64,000 bases of DNA from CAWJJM01 sp963843275 (GCA_963843275.1 CAWJJM010000012.1:868001-932000); one strand, 5' to 3'. Shown: positions 1 through 9,462, numbered from the stretch's first letter. Notes: generated by a model not told the origin, from the letters alone. Program-made: numbers and translations.

Positions 1-3000
1 TCTGCGAGTGGGCGGTGTTGGCGTCGCCGTCCTTGGCCCAGCCGTCCACGAAGAGCAGGAAGTCGCGCCGCCAGCCGGGGCGCAGCGCCGGCAGCCCGGC
101 GGCCGGGAAGCGCATCCTGACCTCGTCGCCCGACCCCATGACGACGAAGCGGTCGTCGACGGCGGCGAGGAGCTCCGCCACCGGCCCGTAGCGCGTGTAG
201 AGGCCCGGGGTGGGGTTCCACATCGTGGTCGGGCGCACGTCGGCGTAGACGAAGCGCTCCGGCTGGAGGCGCCGCGGGTCCACCTCCACCCGGGAGAAGC
301 CGCGGAACCCGAGGTCGGCGGCGGCGGGGTGCAGCGGGGTGACGACCGCCGGCGGCGCCGCCGTGTCCGGGCTCAGGTAGATCTCGTCCCAGTAGACGCA
401 CAGGCTGGTGACGATGCGCAGGCGGCGCGTGCCGGGGGGCAGGCGCCCGGAGAGGTCGACGACGATCGTCTTGGGCTTGCCGGCGGGGAGACCCATGTCG
501 TCGAGCACCCGCACCCAGCGGCCGGTCGCGTCCTCGGCCTCGAGGTAGGGCATCACCAGCGCGCCGCCGGGGCGCTGGGCGGTGGCGAGGAAGGTGCTGC
601 CGTCCGCCCAGTCCACCCAGCCGTGGAGGACCAGCAGGGCGCGGCCGTCCGGGGCGGGGTCGGGACCGAAATCGAGGGTGAGGCTGTGCACGGCGGCGCG
701 GCCGGCGAAGTCGCGGCGGAAGCCGTCCGGAGAGCTGCCGTCGGTGGCGAGCAGGCGCTCGCGCACGTCGCGGCCGGCGTCGTCGCGGGCCTCCCGCGGC
801 CGCAGCCGGCGCTCGACCCCCCACAGTCGGAAGGCCGGGTAGGGCGGTCCCTTGAACTTCTCGTCGGTGAGCACCTCGAGGCGTGCGGGGTGGTCCACGG
901 CCAGCAGCCGTACCTGGTCGAGGTAGCTGACCTCACGCAGCTCCTCCGTCATCCGCACCTCGTAGGCGCCGTCGCGGGCCGCGAGGCGCTCGCCCGGGAT
1001 CGCGACCAGCTCGTCGTGGTCGACGTCGAAGTAGGTCCCGTCGCCGGCGGCGGCCCCCAGCGGCGCGACGCCGAGGACGTCGCTGATGAAGGAGAAGCCC
1101 GAGCCGTCCCAGGTGAAGATCATCGGGCACGACCCCGACAGCCGTGGCGCCTCGACGAGGCTCGCCCGGTCCCCGGCCGGCCGGTGGGTCTCGTTCTGGA
1201 TCAGCCCGTTCGGCCAGGTGATCCGCACCACTTCGGCCTCGTCGGCGCCGGCCAGCCCGAAGACCAGCGGGACGCCGCGCCAGGTGCGCTTCTGGTAGCG
1301 GCCCGCGGCCTTGACCTCGACCTCCGCGCGCGGTGCCAGCTTCGGGTTCTTCACGCCGGTGAGCGAGACGGTGAGATGGCGGTAGGGCCCCGGAGTCCGG
1401 TTGGTGAGCAGCACCACGTCAGCCCCCGCGACCGCCGCCAGGTCGTCGCGGCCGTCGCCGTCGAAGTCGGCGGCGGCGAGGGCGGTGGGGCGGGGACCGC
1501 CGGCGAGCGCGGGCAGCGGGCCGGGGGTGGCGAAGCGGCCGGCGCCGCGGGCCGCCGACAGGGACGCCCCGGCCACCAGGTCGGGCGCCCCGCGGGAGCC
1601 GACGTCGAGGGCGGCGAGCGCCGCGGGGGCGCCGTCCGCAGGGGCCGGAAGCGGCGCGGCGGTGAAGCCCTCCCGGTGGTCGTTGCGCAGCAGGCGCGGT
1701 CCCGCCGGCGTGGCGACGGCGAGGTCGGTCCAGCCGTCGCCGTCGAGGTCGCGGGCCACCAGGTCGGTGGCGCCGGCCGGCACCGCCGGCAGCTCGCGCG
1801 CCTCGTAGCGGCCGCCCAGCAGGTCGCGGTAGAGGGTGCCGGGGCGGTCGGCGTAGGCCACCACCAGGTCCATCCCCTGGGTGTCGGCCACCAGGTCGAG
1901 GGCGGCGACGGCGGTGGGCCGCCCGGCGACCAGCGGCAGGGCCCCGGGGCGCACGGCGAAGGAACCGGCGCCCTGGTTGCGGACCACGGCCGGGCGGGGA
2001 CCGAGCAGCAGCAGGTCCTGGTCGTAGTCGTGGTCGAAGTCGAGCCAGACCACGCGACCGCCCGGTCCGGGGTCGGGGAGCGCCACCCCCAGGCGGGCGA
2101 AGCGGCCGCCGCCGGCGTTGCGGAACAGCGCCGCGCCGGCGGCGTCGAGCAGCGCCAGGTCGGGGAGGCCGTCGTCGTCGAAGTCTCCGGCGGCGAGGTC
2201 GCGGACCCCGGCGATGCCTTCGAGCCCGCTGGCCAGCGGCGTCCGGCCCCCCGCCAGGACGACGACGCCGGCCGCCGAGAACGCGGCCAGGTCCGCGCCG
2301 CCGTCGCCGTCGGCGTCGAGGACCTCGAGGCCGCCGCCCGGCGTGCGGCCGGCCGCCACCCGGCGGGCGTCGAAGGTGGGCGTGCCCACCGGCGGTGCCG
2401 GCGCCGCCGGCGTCACCGGGTCGTAGAGCTCCGAGTAGTAGCTCCACTCGAGGTCCTCGGGGATGGCCTGGCCGGCGGCCGCCTCCTTCAGCGCGCGGAA
2501 GGTGTCCATGGCGCGCTCGGCGTCGGCGGTGCGGCCCGCCTGGCGGTCGGCGGCGGCGAGCTGGAACCAGGGGGCGGCGAGCCGCGGGTCGAGCCGGGCG
2601 GCGCGCTCGAACGCCGCCCGCGCCGCCGCGGTGTCGCCCCGCAGCTTGTAGAGCACGCCGAGGTTGTAGGCCGTCTTGGCCTCGTCGGGGACGAGCGCGG
2701 CCATGCGCTCGAGCTGCGCGATGGCGTCGTCGATGCGGCCGGCGTGCTTGTAGGCGATGCCGAGGTTGAACCAGGTGTGGGGCAGGGTCGGGTCCTCGCG
2801 CTGGGCCTGCTCGAGCTCGGCGACGCCGGCGGCGGTCCGGCCGGTGCGCAGCAGCGCCAGGCCGTGGTTGAGGCGGTCGCGCGCCGACCCCGGCGCCAGC
2901 GCCAGCGCCGCCGCCAGCACCTCCACCGCCCGCTCCTGCGTGGTGGGGTTCTCGTAGAAGGCCTTGCCGAGGTCGCGCAGCTCCTGCAGGCGGTCGGCGG

Positions 3001-3139
3001 CCGCCGGGCCCGCCGGTGCCTCCGCCGCGCCCGGTGCGGCGCCGGGCGCGGGCGGCGTCGCCGGCGCCGTGCCGCAGCCGGCGGCGAGGGCGGCGAGCAG
3101 CGCCAGGGCGCCGCGGCGGGGCGGCCGGCGGCGGCTCAG
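1..3139 (-). CDS. TPR / VCBS-repeat / ASPIC-UnbV lipoprotein (partial, runs off left edge)
   Basis: One frame is open from 3139 to the window edge (about 1,046 codons). The N-terminus has basic residues, a hydrophobic stretch and a lipobox (LAAGC), so an outer-surface lipoprotein is likely. TPR repeats fill about residues 50-220, FG-GAP/VCBS blades of the type DFDGDGRDDL follow to about 600, then an UnbV-like part and a long C-terminal region seen in large CRTAC1-type proteins. No ATG or GTG fits the start. The best start is CTG at 3139, overlapping the upstream TGA by four bases exactly like the ATGA and GTGA joints earlier in this operon. It is the last visible gene of a four-gene operon. 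Function is unknown; the beta-propeller suggests binding or adhesion. Family confident, start moderate. Confidence 0.8.
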   Translation of the reverse strand, partial: MSRRRPPRRGALALLAALAAGCGTAPATPPAPGAAPGAAEAPAGPAAADRLQELRDLGKAFYENPTTQERAVEVLAAALALAPGSARDRLNHGLALLRTGRTAAGVAELEQAQREDPTLPHTWFNLGIAYKHAGRIDDAIAQLERMAALVPDEAKTAYNLGVLYKLRGDTAAARAAFERAARLDPRLAAPWFQLAAADRQAGRTADAERAMDTFRALKEAAAGQAIPEDLEWSYYSELYDPVTPAAPAPPVGTPTFDARRVAAGRTPGGGLEVLDADGDGGADLAAFSAAGVVVLAGGRTPLASGLEGIAGVRDLAAGDFDDDGLPDLALLDAAGAALFRNAGGGRFARLGVALPDPGPGGRVVWLDFDHDYDQDLLLLGPRPAVVRNQGAGSFAVRPGALPLVAGRPTAVAALDLVADTQGMDLVVAYADRPGTLYRDLLGGRYEARELPAVPAGATDLVARDLDGDGWTDLAVATPAGPRLLRNDHREGFTAAPLPAPADGAPAALAALDVGSRGAPDLVAGASLSAARGAGRFATPGPLPALAGGPRPTALAAADFDGDGRDDLAAVAGADVVLLTNRTPGPYRHLTVSLTGVKNPKLAPRAEVEVKAAGRYQKRTWRGVPLVFGLAGADEAEVVRITWPNGLIQNETHRPAGDRASLVEAPRLSGSCPMIFTWDGSGFSFISDVLGVAPLGAAAGDGTYFDVDHDELVAIPGERLAARDGAYEVRMTEELREVSYLDQVRLLAVDHPARLEVLTDEKFKGPPYPAFRLWGVERRLRPREARDDAGRDVRERLLATDGSSPDGFRRDFAGRAAVHSLTLDFGPDPAPDGRALLVLHGWVDWADGSTFLATAQRPGGALVMPYLEAEDATGRWVRVLDDMGLPAGKPKTIVVDLSGRLPPGTRRLRIVTSLCVYWDEIYLSPDTAAPPAVVTPLHPAAADLGFRGFSRVEVDPRRLQPERFVYADVRPTTMWNPTPGLYTRYGPVAELLAAVDDRFVVMGSGDEVRMRFPAAGLPALRPGWRRDFLLFVDGWAKDGDANTAHSQ

Positions 3140-4968
3140 GGCGACGGCTCCAGGGCACCCTCGACCAGCCGCGTGACCCGGTCGACGGACAGCGCCGGGC
3201 CCGCCGGCCCGCCGGCGCGGCGCTCGACGCGGCCGTCGGGCCAGCGCACCTCGACGGCGTCGACGCGGTCGACGGCGCCGAGGCCGAAGTGCAGCCGGCG
3301 CGAGCTCTGCGCGGCGTAGCCGTTGCCGCCGTCGACCTCGCGCACCCGGCGCCGCCCGCCGGCGGTCAGGGTCACCCGGGCGCCGACGGCGTCGCGGTTG
3401 GAGGGACCGCCCACCAGCTCGAGCTCCACCCAGTGGCGGGCGGCGCCCCCCACGTTGTGGAAGAGCAGGCTGGGCTGGCGGGCGTTGGTCTGCACGATGT
3501 CGAGGCGGCCGTCGCGGTCGAGGTCGGCGATCGCCACGCCGCGCCCGTCGAGGTCGTTGTCGAGCCCGGCCTCGGCTGCCGCCTCGCGGAACGTGCCGTC
3601 GCCGAGGTTGTGGAACAGGCGCTGGCGCTGGTACCCGCTCCAGCTCCGGTCCCCGATGGCGGGGTAGCTGCGCAGGTCGGTGAAGTCGACGCCGGGCACC
3701 AGGATGGTGCGCTCGAGCAGCAGCGGGATGTAGTCCTGCGGGCCGGCCGAGCGCAGCCCGTTGACGGTGTACAGGTCGAGCCAGCCGTCGTTGTCGAGGT
3801 CGGCGAACTTGCCGCCCCAGCCCCAGTCGCTGTCGCAGGTGCCGGTCTCGCGGGAGACGTCGACGAAGGTGCCGTCGCCGCCGTTGTGCCAGAGCATGTT
3901 GCACTCCCGCATGTAGTCGTCGGTGATGTTGGTGACGAAGACGTCGAGCCGGCCGTCGCCGTCGTAGTCGGCCACGTCGACGTTCATCCCCTTGCGGGTG
4001 TCGAAGCCGATGGCCCGCTCGGTGACGTCGGCGAAGGTGCCGTCGCCGCGGTTGTGGAAGAGGTGGTCGCTGCCGTAGTCGGCGGCGACGTAGAGGTCCT
4101 CCCAGCCGTCGTCGTCGAGGTCGCCGTGGCCGACGTCGAGGGTCCAGCCGCTGTAGTCGGCGAGGCCGGCGGCGGCCGTGGCGTCGGTGAAACCGCGCGA
4201 CCCGTCGGGGAGCGCCACGTTGCGCCACAGGGTCACGCCGCCGCCGTTGGTGGCGCTGTCGAGATCGTCGGGCAGCACGTGGGGGTCGTCGAGGCGCAGC
4301 AGGTTGCGGGGCGGGAAGTAGTTGCCGAAGACCAGGTCGAGCCAGCCGTCGCGGTCGACGTCGACGGCGACGACGGAGAGAGTGTTGGCGAAGCGGGTCA
4401 GGCCCGAGCGCGCCGCCACCTCCGCGAAACGCACGCCGCCGTCGGGCCCCGGACCGAGGTTGCGGTAGAGCAACGGGGTGCCGAAGCGGGCGACCAGCAG
4501 GTCCTGGCGCCCGTCGTCGTCGTAGTCGAGCCACAGGGCGTCGGCGACGATGGCGTCGGGCTCGTTGCCGCCGGCGACGCCCGCCGCCGCGGCGACGTCG
4601 CGGAAGGCGAGCTCGCCGCGCTCGCCGGTGAGGTTGTGCAGCAGGTGGTTGGGCCGGCCGGTGTCGGAGTCGGTGAGGAAGAGGTCCTCCCAGCCGTCCC
4701 CGTCGAAGTCGCCCACCGCCACCGCGGCGCCGCCGTCGGTGAACATCTCGAGCACGTCGGCCTGCGACCGGCCGTCGAAGCGGCGCGTCGCGTGGACGAA
4801 ACGCGCCCCGGCGCGGGCGCCGACCTCGTCGAAGCGCAGCGCCGGGCGGGGTGCCTCGACCCCCGCGGCGGGAGGCGGCGACGGGGCGGGGCGCTCCGCC
4901 GCGCCGGCCGCCAGGGCGAGCGTGGCGAGGGCCGGGCCTGCCGCGAGGCGGAGCCGGAGCGCCTTCAT
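3136..4968 (-). CDS. CRTAC1-family protein (VCBS repeats + ASPIC/UnbV)
   Basis: 610 residues. ATG at 4968 gives a typical signal peptide (MKALRLRLAAGPALATLALA). The mature part has repeated FG-GAP/VCBS blades with calcium-binding-like loops (DFDGDGWEDLF, DYDGDGRLDVF, DLDNDGWLDLY, DLDRDGRLDIV) and ends in an ASPIC/UnbV domain (DAVGARV, HFGLGAVDRVDAVEVRWPDG). The family is secreted and predicted to form a beta-propeller; no enzymatic activity is established for most members. It overlaps the TPR gene upstream (ATGA) and the large lipoprotein downstream. It is closely similar in layout to the protein at 5789-7612, indicating duplication within the operon. Confidence 0.9.
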   Translation of the reverse strand: MKALRLRLAAGPALATLALAAGAAERPAPSPPPAAGVEAPRPALRFDEVGARAGARFVHATRRFDGRSQADVLEMFTDGGAAVAVGDFDGDGWEDLFLTDSDTGRPNHLLHNLTGERGELAFRDVAAAAGVAGGNEPDAIVADALWLDYDDDGRQDLLVARFGTPLLYRNLGPGPDGGVRFAEVAARSGLTRFANTLSVVAVDVDRDGWLDLVFGNYFPPRNLLRLDDPHVLPDDLDSATNGGGVTLWRNVALPDGSRGFTDATAAAGLADYSGWTLDVGHGDLDDDGWEDLYVAADYGSDHLFHNRGDGTFADVTERAIGFDTRKGMNVDVADYDGDGRLDVFVTNITDDYMRECNMLWHNGGDGTFVDVSRETGTCDSDWGWGGKFADLDNDGWLDLYTVNGLRSAGPQDYIPLLLERTILVPGVDFTDLRSYPAIGDRSWSGYQRQRLFHNLGDGTFREAAAEAGLDNDLDGRGVAIADLDRDGRLDIVQTNARQPSLLFHNVGGAARHWVELELVGGPSNRDAVGARVTLTAGGRRRVREVDGGNGYAAQSSRRLHFGLGAVDRVDAVEVRWPDGRVERRAGGPAGPALSVDRVTRLVEGALEPSP

Positions 4969-5792
4969 GGCGCGGCGCGCAGCTCGCCGAGGTCGGTCTC
5001 CACCCGGTTGCCGAGGGCGTAGACCGCGTCGAGGTAGGCGTCGAGCGCGGCGCCCTCGAGCGCCGAGCGCTCGGCGAGGCCGCTGTCGTCGGGGAAGCGC
5101 TCCCGCCCCCGGCGCCACACGTCGTGCGCCTGGTCGAGGTCGCCGAGACGCCACCAGGCGTCGCCCAGCGCGGCCCAGGCGTGGGCGTGGTAGGGCTTCG
5201 GCGGCAGCGTCTCGGCCAGCGCGATCGCCTTCTCGAGGTCGGCGATGCCGAGCCGGGTGCGGCCGAAGATGCGCGGCCAGTACACGTAGCTGTTGCCGCG
5301 GGTGTAGAGCCCGAGCCAGGTCTCGTGGATCTCGAGCGAGGCGGTGAAGTGCCCGAGCGCGGTGTTGGCGAGGATCACCTGGGTGACGGCGCCGGCCGCG
5401 GGGATCTTGTCGACGTAGGCGTAGCCGAGGTTGAGCTGGGCGTTGGCGGCGTCCGGGTGGGCGGCGACGAGCCCCTCGAAGAAGGCGATCGAACGGTCGT
5501 AGGCCCCCGCCGCGACGGCGGCCTGGCGGTAGTCGGCGCCGAGCAGCAGGTCGTCGGGCGACTCGCGCAGGCGGCGCTCGAAGTCGTCCAGCCGCGCGGC
5601 GGCGTCCGCGGCGGGGGCGCCCGCCGCGGGCTCGACGGGCGCCGCGGCGGGCGCCGTCTCCGCCGGCGGAGCGTCGGGAGCGGTGCCCTGGCGGGCGGCG
5701 CTCGCGGGCGCCGCCGGCTCGTCGCTCCACGCCGGAGGCGCGGCGGCGACGGCCGCCGCCAGCGCCAGCGCCGCGAGCCGGAGCCCGCTCAC
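4965..5792 (-). CDS. TPR-repeat secreted protein
   Basis: 275 residues from a GTG start at 5792 that overlaps the TGA of the upstream gene (GTGA). An N-terminal hydrophobic segment (LRLAALALAAAVAAAPPAW) acts as a likely signal peptide, followed by an Ala/Pro-rich linker and TPR-like helices from about residue 65 (PDAANAQLNLGYAYVDK, HAHAWAALGDAWWRLGDLDQA). TPR arrays bind partner proteins, and its place between two VCBS/UnbV genes suggests it works with them in the periplasm or at the cell surface. Partner and ligand are not visible from sequence. It ends in an ATGA overlap with the next gene. Confidence 0.85.
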   Translation of the reverse strand: MSGLRLAALALAAAVAAAPPAWSDEPAAPASAARQGTAPDAPPAETAPAAAPVEPAAGAPAADAAARLDDFERRLRESPDDLLLGADYRQAAVAAGAYDRSIAFFEGLVAAHPDAANAQLNLGYAYVDKIPAAGAVTQVILANTALGHFTASLEIHETWLGLYTRGNSYVYWPRIFGRTRLGIADLEKAIALAETLPPKPYHAHAWAALGDAWWRLGDLDQAHDVWRRGRERFPDDSGLAERSALEGAALDAYLDAVYALGNRVETDLGELRAAP

Positions 5793-7612
5793 GCCGGACT
5801 CCGCGCCGGGGCGGCGGCGCCGGGGCCGTCCGGCGGCGGGGGGGACCAGGGCTCGGGCGCACCCCCTTCCACCAGCCGGTAGATGCGGTCGGCGGCCAGG
5901 CCGGTGAACACCTGGCGCCGGCCCGAAGGCCAGCGCACGTCCAGACGCTCGATCCGGGTGGCGTCGCCGAGGCCGAAGTGGAGGCGGCGGCTGCTCTGGC
6001 CGGCGAAGCCGTTGCCGCCGTCGACGAAGGCGAGCCGCTCGCGGCCGGCGGCGGTCACCCGCACCTGCGCGCCGATCGCGTCGCGGTTCGACGGCCCGCC
6101 CTCGAGCCGGAAGCTCACCCAGTGGGCGCCGGTGGGCAGGCGGTTGCGCCACAGCTGCGGCGCCGCGCCGGCGTTGGTGACCAGCAGGTCGAGACGGCCG
6201 TCGTTGTCGAAGTCGGCGATGGCCACGCCGCGGCCGTCGGCGATCGAGTCGACACCGTGGCGCGCCCCGGCGTCCTGAAAGAGGGTGCCCCCCTCGTTGT
6301 GGAAGAGATGGTCGCGCTGGTAGCCGGAGAAGGTCTTGCCGCCCATCGGCGGCCAGTTGCGGGCGTCGGTGAGGTCGACCTGCGGTTTGACGATCAGCGA
6401 GAAGATGTCGAGCACGTAGTCCTCGGGGCCCGCCGACACCCAGCCGTTGACGGTGTACAGGTCGAGCCAGCCGTCGTTGTCGTAGTCGAAGAACTTGCCG
6501 CCCCAGCCCCAGCCGGTGTCCCACACCCCGGCCTCCCGCGCCACGTCGGTGAAGGTGCCGTCCCCGTCGTTGTGCCACAGGAAGTTGCCCTCGCGCATGT
6601 AGGCGTCGGTGATGTTGGTGACGAAGACGTCGAGCCGCCCGTCGCCGTCGAAGTCGCCCCAGTCCACGTTCATCCCCTTCTTGGTGTCGATGCCGAGGGC
6701 GGCGGCGGTGGCGTCGGTGAAGGTGCCGTCGCCGTCGTTGAGGTAGAGGCGGTCGCTGCCGAAGTCCGACGCCACGTAGAGGTCGTCGTCGCCGTCGGCG
6801 TCGGCGTCGGCATGGCCGACGTCGAGCGTCCAGCCGGAGTGCGCCGCCAGCCCGGCGGCGGCGGTGACGTCGGTGAAGTGGGCGTGGCCGTCGTTGCGGT
6901 AGAGGGTGACGCCGCCGCCGTTGTCGGCGCTCTCGAAGCTCTCGGGGAAGAAGCGCGGGTCGTCGGGCGCGAACAGATCGACCGGGGCGAAGTAGTTGCC
7001 CAGCACCAGGTCGAGGTCGCCGTCGCGGTCGACGTCGAAGGCGATCGCGGTGATCGAGTTCAGGCGGCGGTCGAGGCCGGCGTCGCGGGTGGCGTCGCGG
7101 AAGGTGCCGTCGCCGCGGTTCTCGTACAGCAGGCTGCGGCCGAAGCGCACCACCAGCAGGTCGTCGTCGCCGTCCCCGTCGGCGTCGAACCAGAGCGCGT
7201 CCGCGGAGGCGTCGTCCGCGTCGTTGCCGGCGGCGACGCCGGCGGCCGCCGCGACGTCGACGAACGTGAAGTCGCCGCGGTTGCGGTACAGGTGGTTGCG
7301 GCCGTCCTCCGCCGAGTCGGTGAGGAAGACGTCCTCGAAGCCGTCGCCGTCGAAGTCGGCGACGGCGGCGGCGGCGCCGAGGGCGGTGTAGCCGTCCATG
7401 ATCCGCGCGTAGGGGTTGCGGAAGCGGCGTACGTGGTGGGGGGTCGCCAACCCGGCGGCGGCGGTCACCTCCTCGAACCACGGAGCGGCCGCGGGGTCGT
7501 CCGCGGCACCACCGGCCGTGCCCGGCACCCCCACGAGGGCGGCGACGAGGAGGCAGGGGACGGCGGCACGGCGCACTGCGGCGGAAGGGACGGTCATGCG
7601 GTCTCGCCGCAT
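5789..7612 (-). CDS. CRTAC1-family protein (VCBS repeats + ASPIC/UnbV)
   Basis: 607 residues if started at ATG 7612, which has GAGGG six bases upstream; an in-frame ATG at 7597 is the alternative. The signal peptide includes RRAAVPCLLVAALVGVPG. FG-GAP/VCBS blades follow (DFDGDGFEDVFLTDS, DVDRDGDLDLVLGNYF, DFDNDGRLDLLVTN), then a C-terminal ASPIC/UnbV domain (DAIGAQV, HFGLGDATRIERLDVRWPSG). It is the first gene of the minus-strand operon 7612 to below 1, diverging from the gene at 7684. Secreted, presumed beta-propeller; role unknown. The match to the 3136-4968 protein along its length marks the two as paralogues. Confidence 0.9.
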   Translation of the reverse strand: MRRDRMTVPSAAVRRAAVPCLLVAALVGVPGTAGGAADDPAAAPWFEEVTAAAGLATPHHVRRFRNPYARIMDGYTALGAAAAVADFDGDGFEDVFLTDSAEDGRNHLYRNRGDFTFVDVAAAAGVAAGNDADDASADALWFDADGDGDDDLLVVRFGRSLLYENRGDGTFRDATRDAGLDRRLNSITAIAFDVDRDGDLDLVLGNYFAPVDLFAPDDPRFFPESFESADNGGGVTLYRNDGHAHFTDVTAAAGLAAHSGWTLDVGHADADADGDDDLYVASDFGSDRLYLNDGDGTFTDATAAALGIDTKKGMNVDWGDFDGDGRLDVFVTNITDAYMREGNFLWHNDGDGTFTDVAREAGVWDTGWGWGGKFFDYDNDGWLDLYTVNGWVSAGPEDYVLDIFSLIVKPQVDLTDARNWPPMGGKTFSGYQRDHLFHNEGGTLFQDAGARHGVDSIADGRGVAIADFDNDGRLDLLVTNAGAAPQLWRNRLPTGAHWVSFRLEGGPSNRDAIGAQVRVTAAGRERLAFVDGGNGFAGQSSRRLHFGLGDATRIERLDVRWPSGRRQVFTGLAADRIYRLVEGGAPEPWSPPPPDGPGAAAPARSPA

Positions 7613-7650
7613 TGTAGACCCTCGGCCGGGGCGGGCGGGCGCCGACCGGC

Positions 7651-7659
7651 TGCTATGCT
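7651..7659 (+). promoter_or_regulatory. possible extended -10 promoter for the epimerase-acyltransferase gene
   Basis: TGC followed by TATGCT (7654-7659) resembles an extended -10 element in the 71-base divergent gap, 25 bases before the ATG at 7684. No good -35 is present, which fits extended -10 promoters. Inferred from sequence only. Confidence 0.35.
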
Positions 7660-7683
7660 CGCCGCTTCCAGAGCGGAGAACGG

Positions 7684-9453
7684 ATGTCGGTGGAGCGGGG
7701 CACAGCTCGCGGAGCGGGGATCGTGGTCGTCGGGCGGGGGGACGGGCCGGGCGACGCCGGCCCGCTGGCCACCCTGCTGGCGGCGCGGCTCGTGGCGAGC
7801 GGTGCGGCGGCGGAGGCGGTGCCGGCGGGCGCCGCGGCGCGGCCGCTCCCCGCCGGCTCCCGGGAGGCGGCGGTGATCCTGCCGCGCCGCCACCGGGGCG
7901 TGCCGGACCCCGCGGCGGTGGCGTCCACGGTGACGGACCTCCGCGCCGGCGGCGTGCGGCGGATCGTCCTCGCCGCGAGCACCGAGGTCTACGAGGCGCA
8001 CCACCACCACCCGGGGATGGTCGCCGAGACGACGGGCCCGGTGCGGGCGGGGGCGAACCCGGTCGCGCGGAGCTGGCTCGCGGTCGAGGAGCGGGCTGCC
8101 GCGGCCGCGCGGGCGGCGGGCGTCGCCCTGACGGTGCTGCGCGCCGCGCCGGTGCCCCTGCGGGGGGGCGACGACCTGTTCAGCCACCTGCTGGCCGCCC
8201 CCCTGGCGTGCACGGTCGCGGGGCACGATCCGGTGGTCCAGCTCCTCCACGTCGACGACCTCGCCGCCGCCGTGCTGCGGGCGCTGGCCGTGGAGGCTCC
8301 CGGGCCGTTCAACGTCGTCCCGGCGGCGGTGGCGCCGCTGCGCAAGGCCCTGCGCGCGGCGGGGCGGCGGCGGCTGCCGGTGCCACGCTGGGTGCAACGG
8401 GCGGCCCGGGCCAGCGCCGGACGCTGGTGGGGGGTGCCCGGTGCCGCGGCGGTCGAGTCGCTGCGCTACCCGTTCACCGCCGGTGGCGAGCGCGCGGCGC
8501 GCGAGCTGGGCTTCACCGCGCGCCGGAGCACCGCGGCGGCGGCCGCCGCGGCCACGGGGCGCCCCCCGCCGGTGGCGCCGCCGGCCGACGACTTCGGTTT
8601 CGACCCGGAGGTCGTCGCCGCGCACGGACGCCTCCTGTTCCGTTTCCTGCACGACGTCTACTGGCGGGTGGAGTGGCGCGGCCTGGAGGCCCTGCCGCAG
8701 GAGGGGCCCGTGGTCCTGACCGGCGTCCACCGCGGCTTCATGCCCTTCGACGGCGTCATGGCGCTGCACCTGCTGGTGCGGGAGACCGGGCGGGCGCCGC
8801 GCTTCCTGCTCCACCCGACGCTGCTGAAGTTCCCGTTCCTGTTCGACTTCATGACCCGGCTGGGGGGGGTGCCGGCCTGTCGCGAGAACGCCGACCGGAT
8901 CCTCGGCGCCGGCGGCGTGCTGGGGATCTACCCGGAGGGCATCCGCGGCGCCTTCACCCCGTACCGCCGCGCCTACCGCCTGGGCAAGTTCGGGCGCGAC
9001 GAGTACGTGCGGATGGCGCTGCGCAACCGGGCCCCGATCGTCCCCTTCGTCACCGTGGGGAGCGCGGAGATCTTCCCCATCCTCGGGCGGGTCGACTGGA
9101 GCTGGTGGAAGCGCTGGACGGAGTGGCCGTACCTGCCGTTGACGCCCACCTTCCCGTGGCTGCCGCTGCCGCTGCCGTCGAAGTGGCACACGCGCTTCCT
9201 GGCGCCGCTCCACGTGGAGGCGGACCACGGCCCCGAGGCCGCCGACGATCCACGGGTCGTGGCGGCGATCAGCGCCGAGGTGCGCCGGCGGATGCGGGCG
9301 GCCTTCGACGGCATGCTGGCGCGGCGGCGTTCCGTGTTCCGCGGTTCGGTGTTCGACGGCGAGGGCGACGGCGGTGGGGCGGACCCGGTGGGCGGCGACG
9401 GCGGAGCGGAGGCGGAGCCGAGGGTGGGCGCGGCGCGGCCCACACGTATGTAA
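7684..9453 (+). CDS. NAD-dependent epimerase/SDR domain fused to PlsC-type acyltransferase
   Basis: 589 residues. The N-terminal third (about 10-215) looks like an extended SDR/NAD-dependent epimerase: Rossmann-like start GIVVVGRG, an active-site-like YEAHH region and LLHVDDLAAAV. The C-terminal half (about 330-560) is a glycerolipid-type acyltransferase with the catalytic HX4D motif at His349-Asp354 (HRGFMPFD) and the substrate-binding EGIRG motif near residue 418. The last 50 residues are low-complexity Gly/Ala/Asp. Such a fusion could modify and acylate a sugar or polyketide-like substrate. It lies directly upstream of the ACP/ketosynthase cluster, which may supply its acyl donor (inference). 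ATG at 7684 is preceded by GCGGAG. Confidence 0.85.
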   Translation: MSVERGTARGAGIVVVGRGDGPGDAGPLATLLAARLVASGAAAEAVPAGAAARPLPAGSREAAVILPRRHRGVPDPAAVASTVTDLRAGGVRRIVLAASTEVYEAHHHHPGMVAETTGPVRAGANPVARSWLAVEERAAAAARAAGVALTVLRAAPVPLRGGDDLFSHLLAAPLACTVAGHDPVVQLLHVDDLAAAVLRALAVEAPGPFNVVPAAVAPLRKALRAAGRRRLPVPRWVQRAARASAGRWWGVPGAAAVESLRYPFTAGGERAARELGFTARRSTAAAAAAATGRPPPVAPPADDFGFDPEVVAAHGRLLFRFLHDVYWRVEWRGLEALPQEGPVVLTGVHRGFMPFDGVMALHLLVRETGRAPRFLLHPTLLKFPFLFDFMTRLGGVPACRENADRILGAGGVLGIYPEGIRGAFTPYRRAYRLGKFGRDEYVRMALRNRAPIVPFVTVGSAEIFPILGRVDWSWWKRWTEWPYLPLTPTFPWLPLPLPSKWHTRFLAPLHVEADHGPEAADDPRVVAAISAEVRRRMRAAFDGMLARRRSVFRGSVFDGEGDGGGADPVGGDGGAEAEPRVGAARPTRM

Positions 9454-9462
9454 CGATCTCGG

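Noticed and set aside
8..3319. A very long plus-strand open frame (over 1,100 codons) and similar ones at 3016-5022 and 5978-7876
   Set aside because: They are antisense shadows of the VCBS operon: at this GC content reverse frames stay open. They have Val/Gly/Arg-rich compositions and no domain sense.
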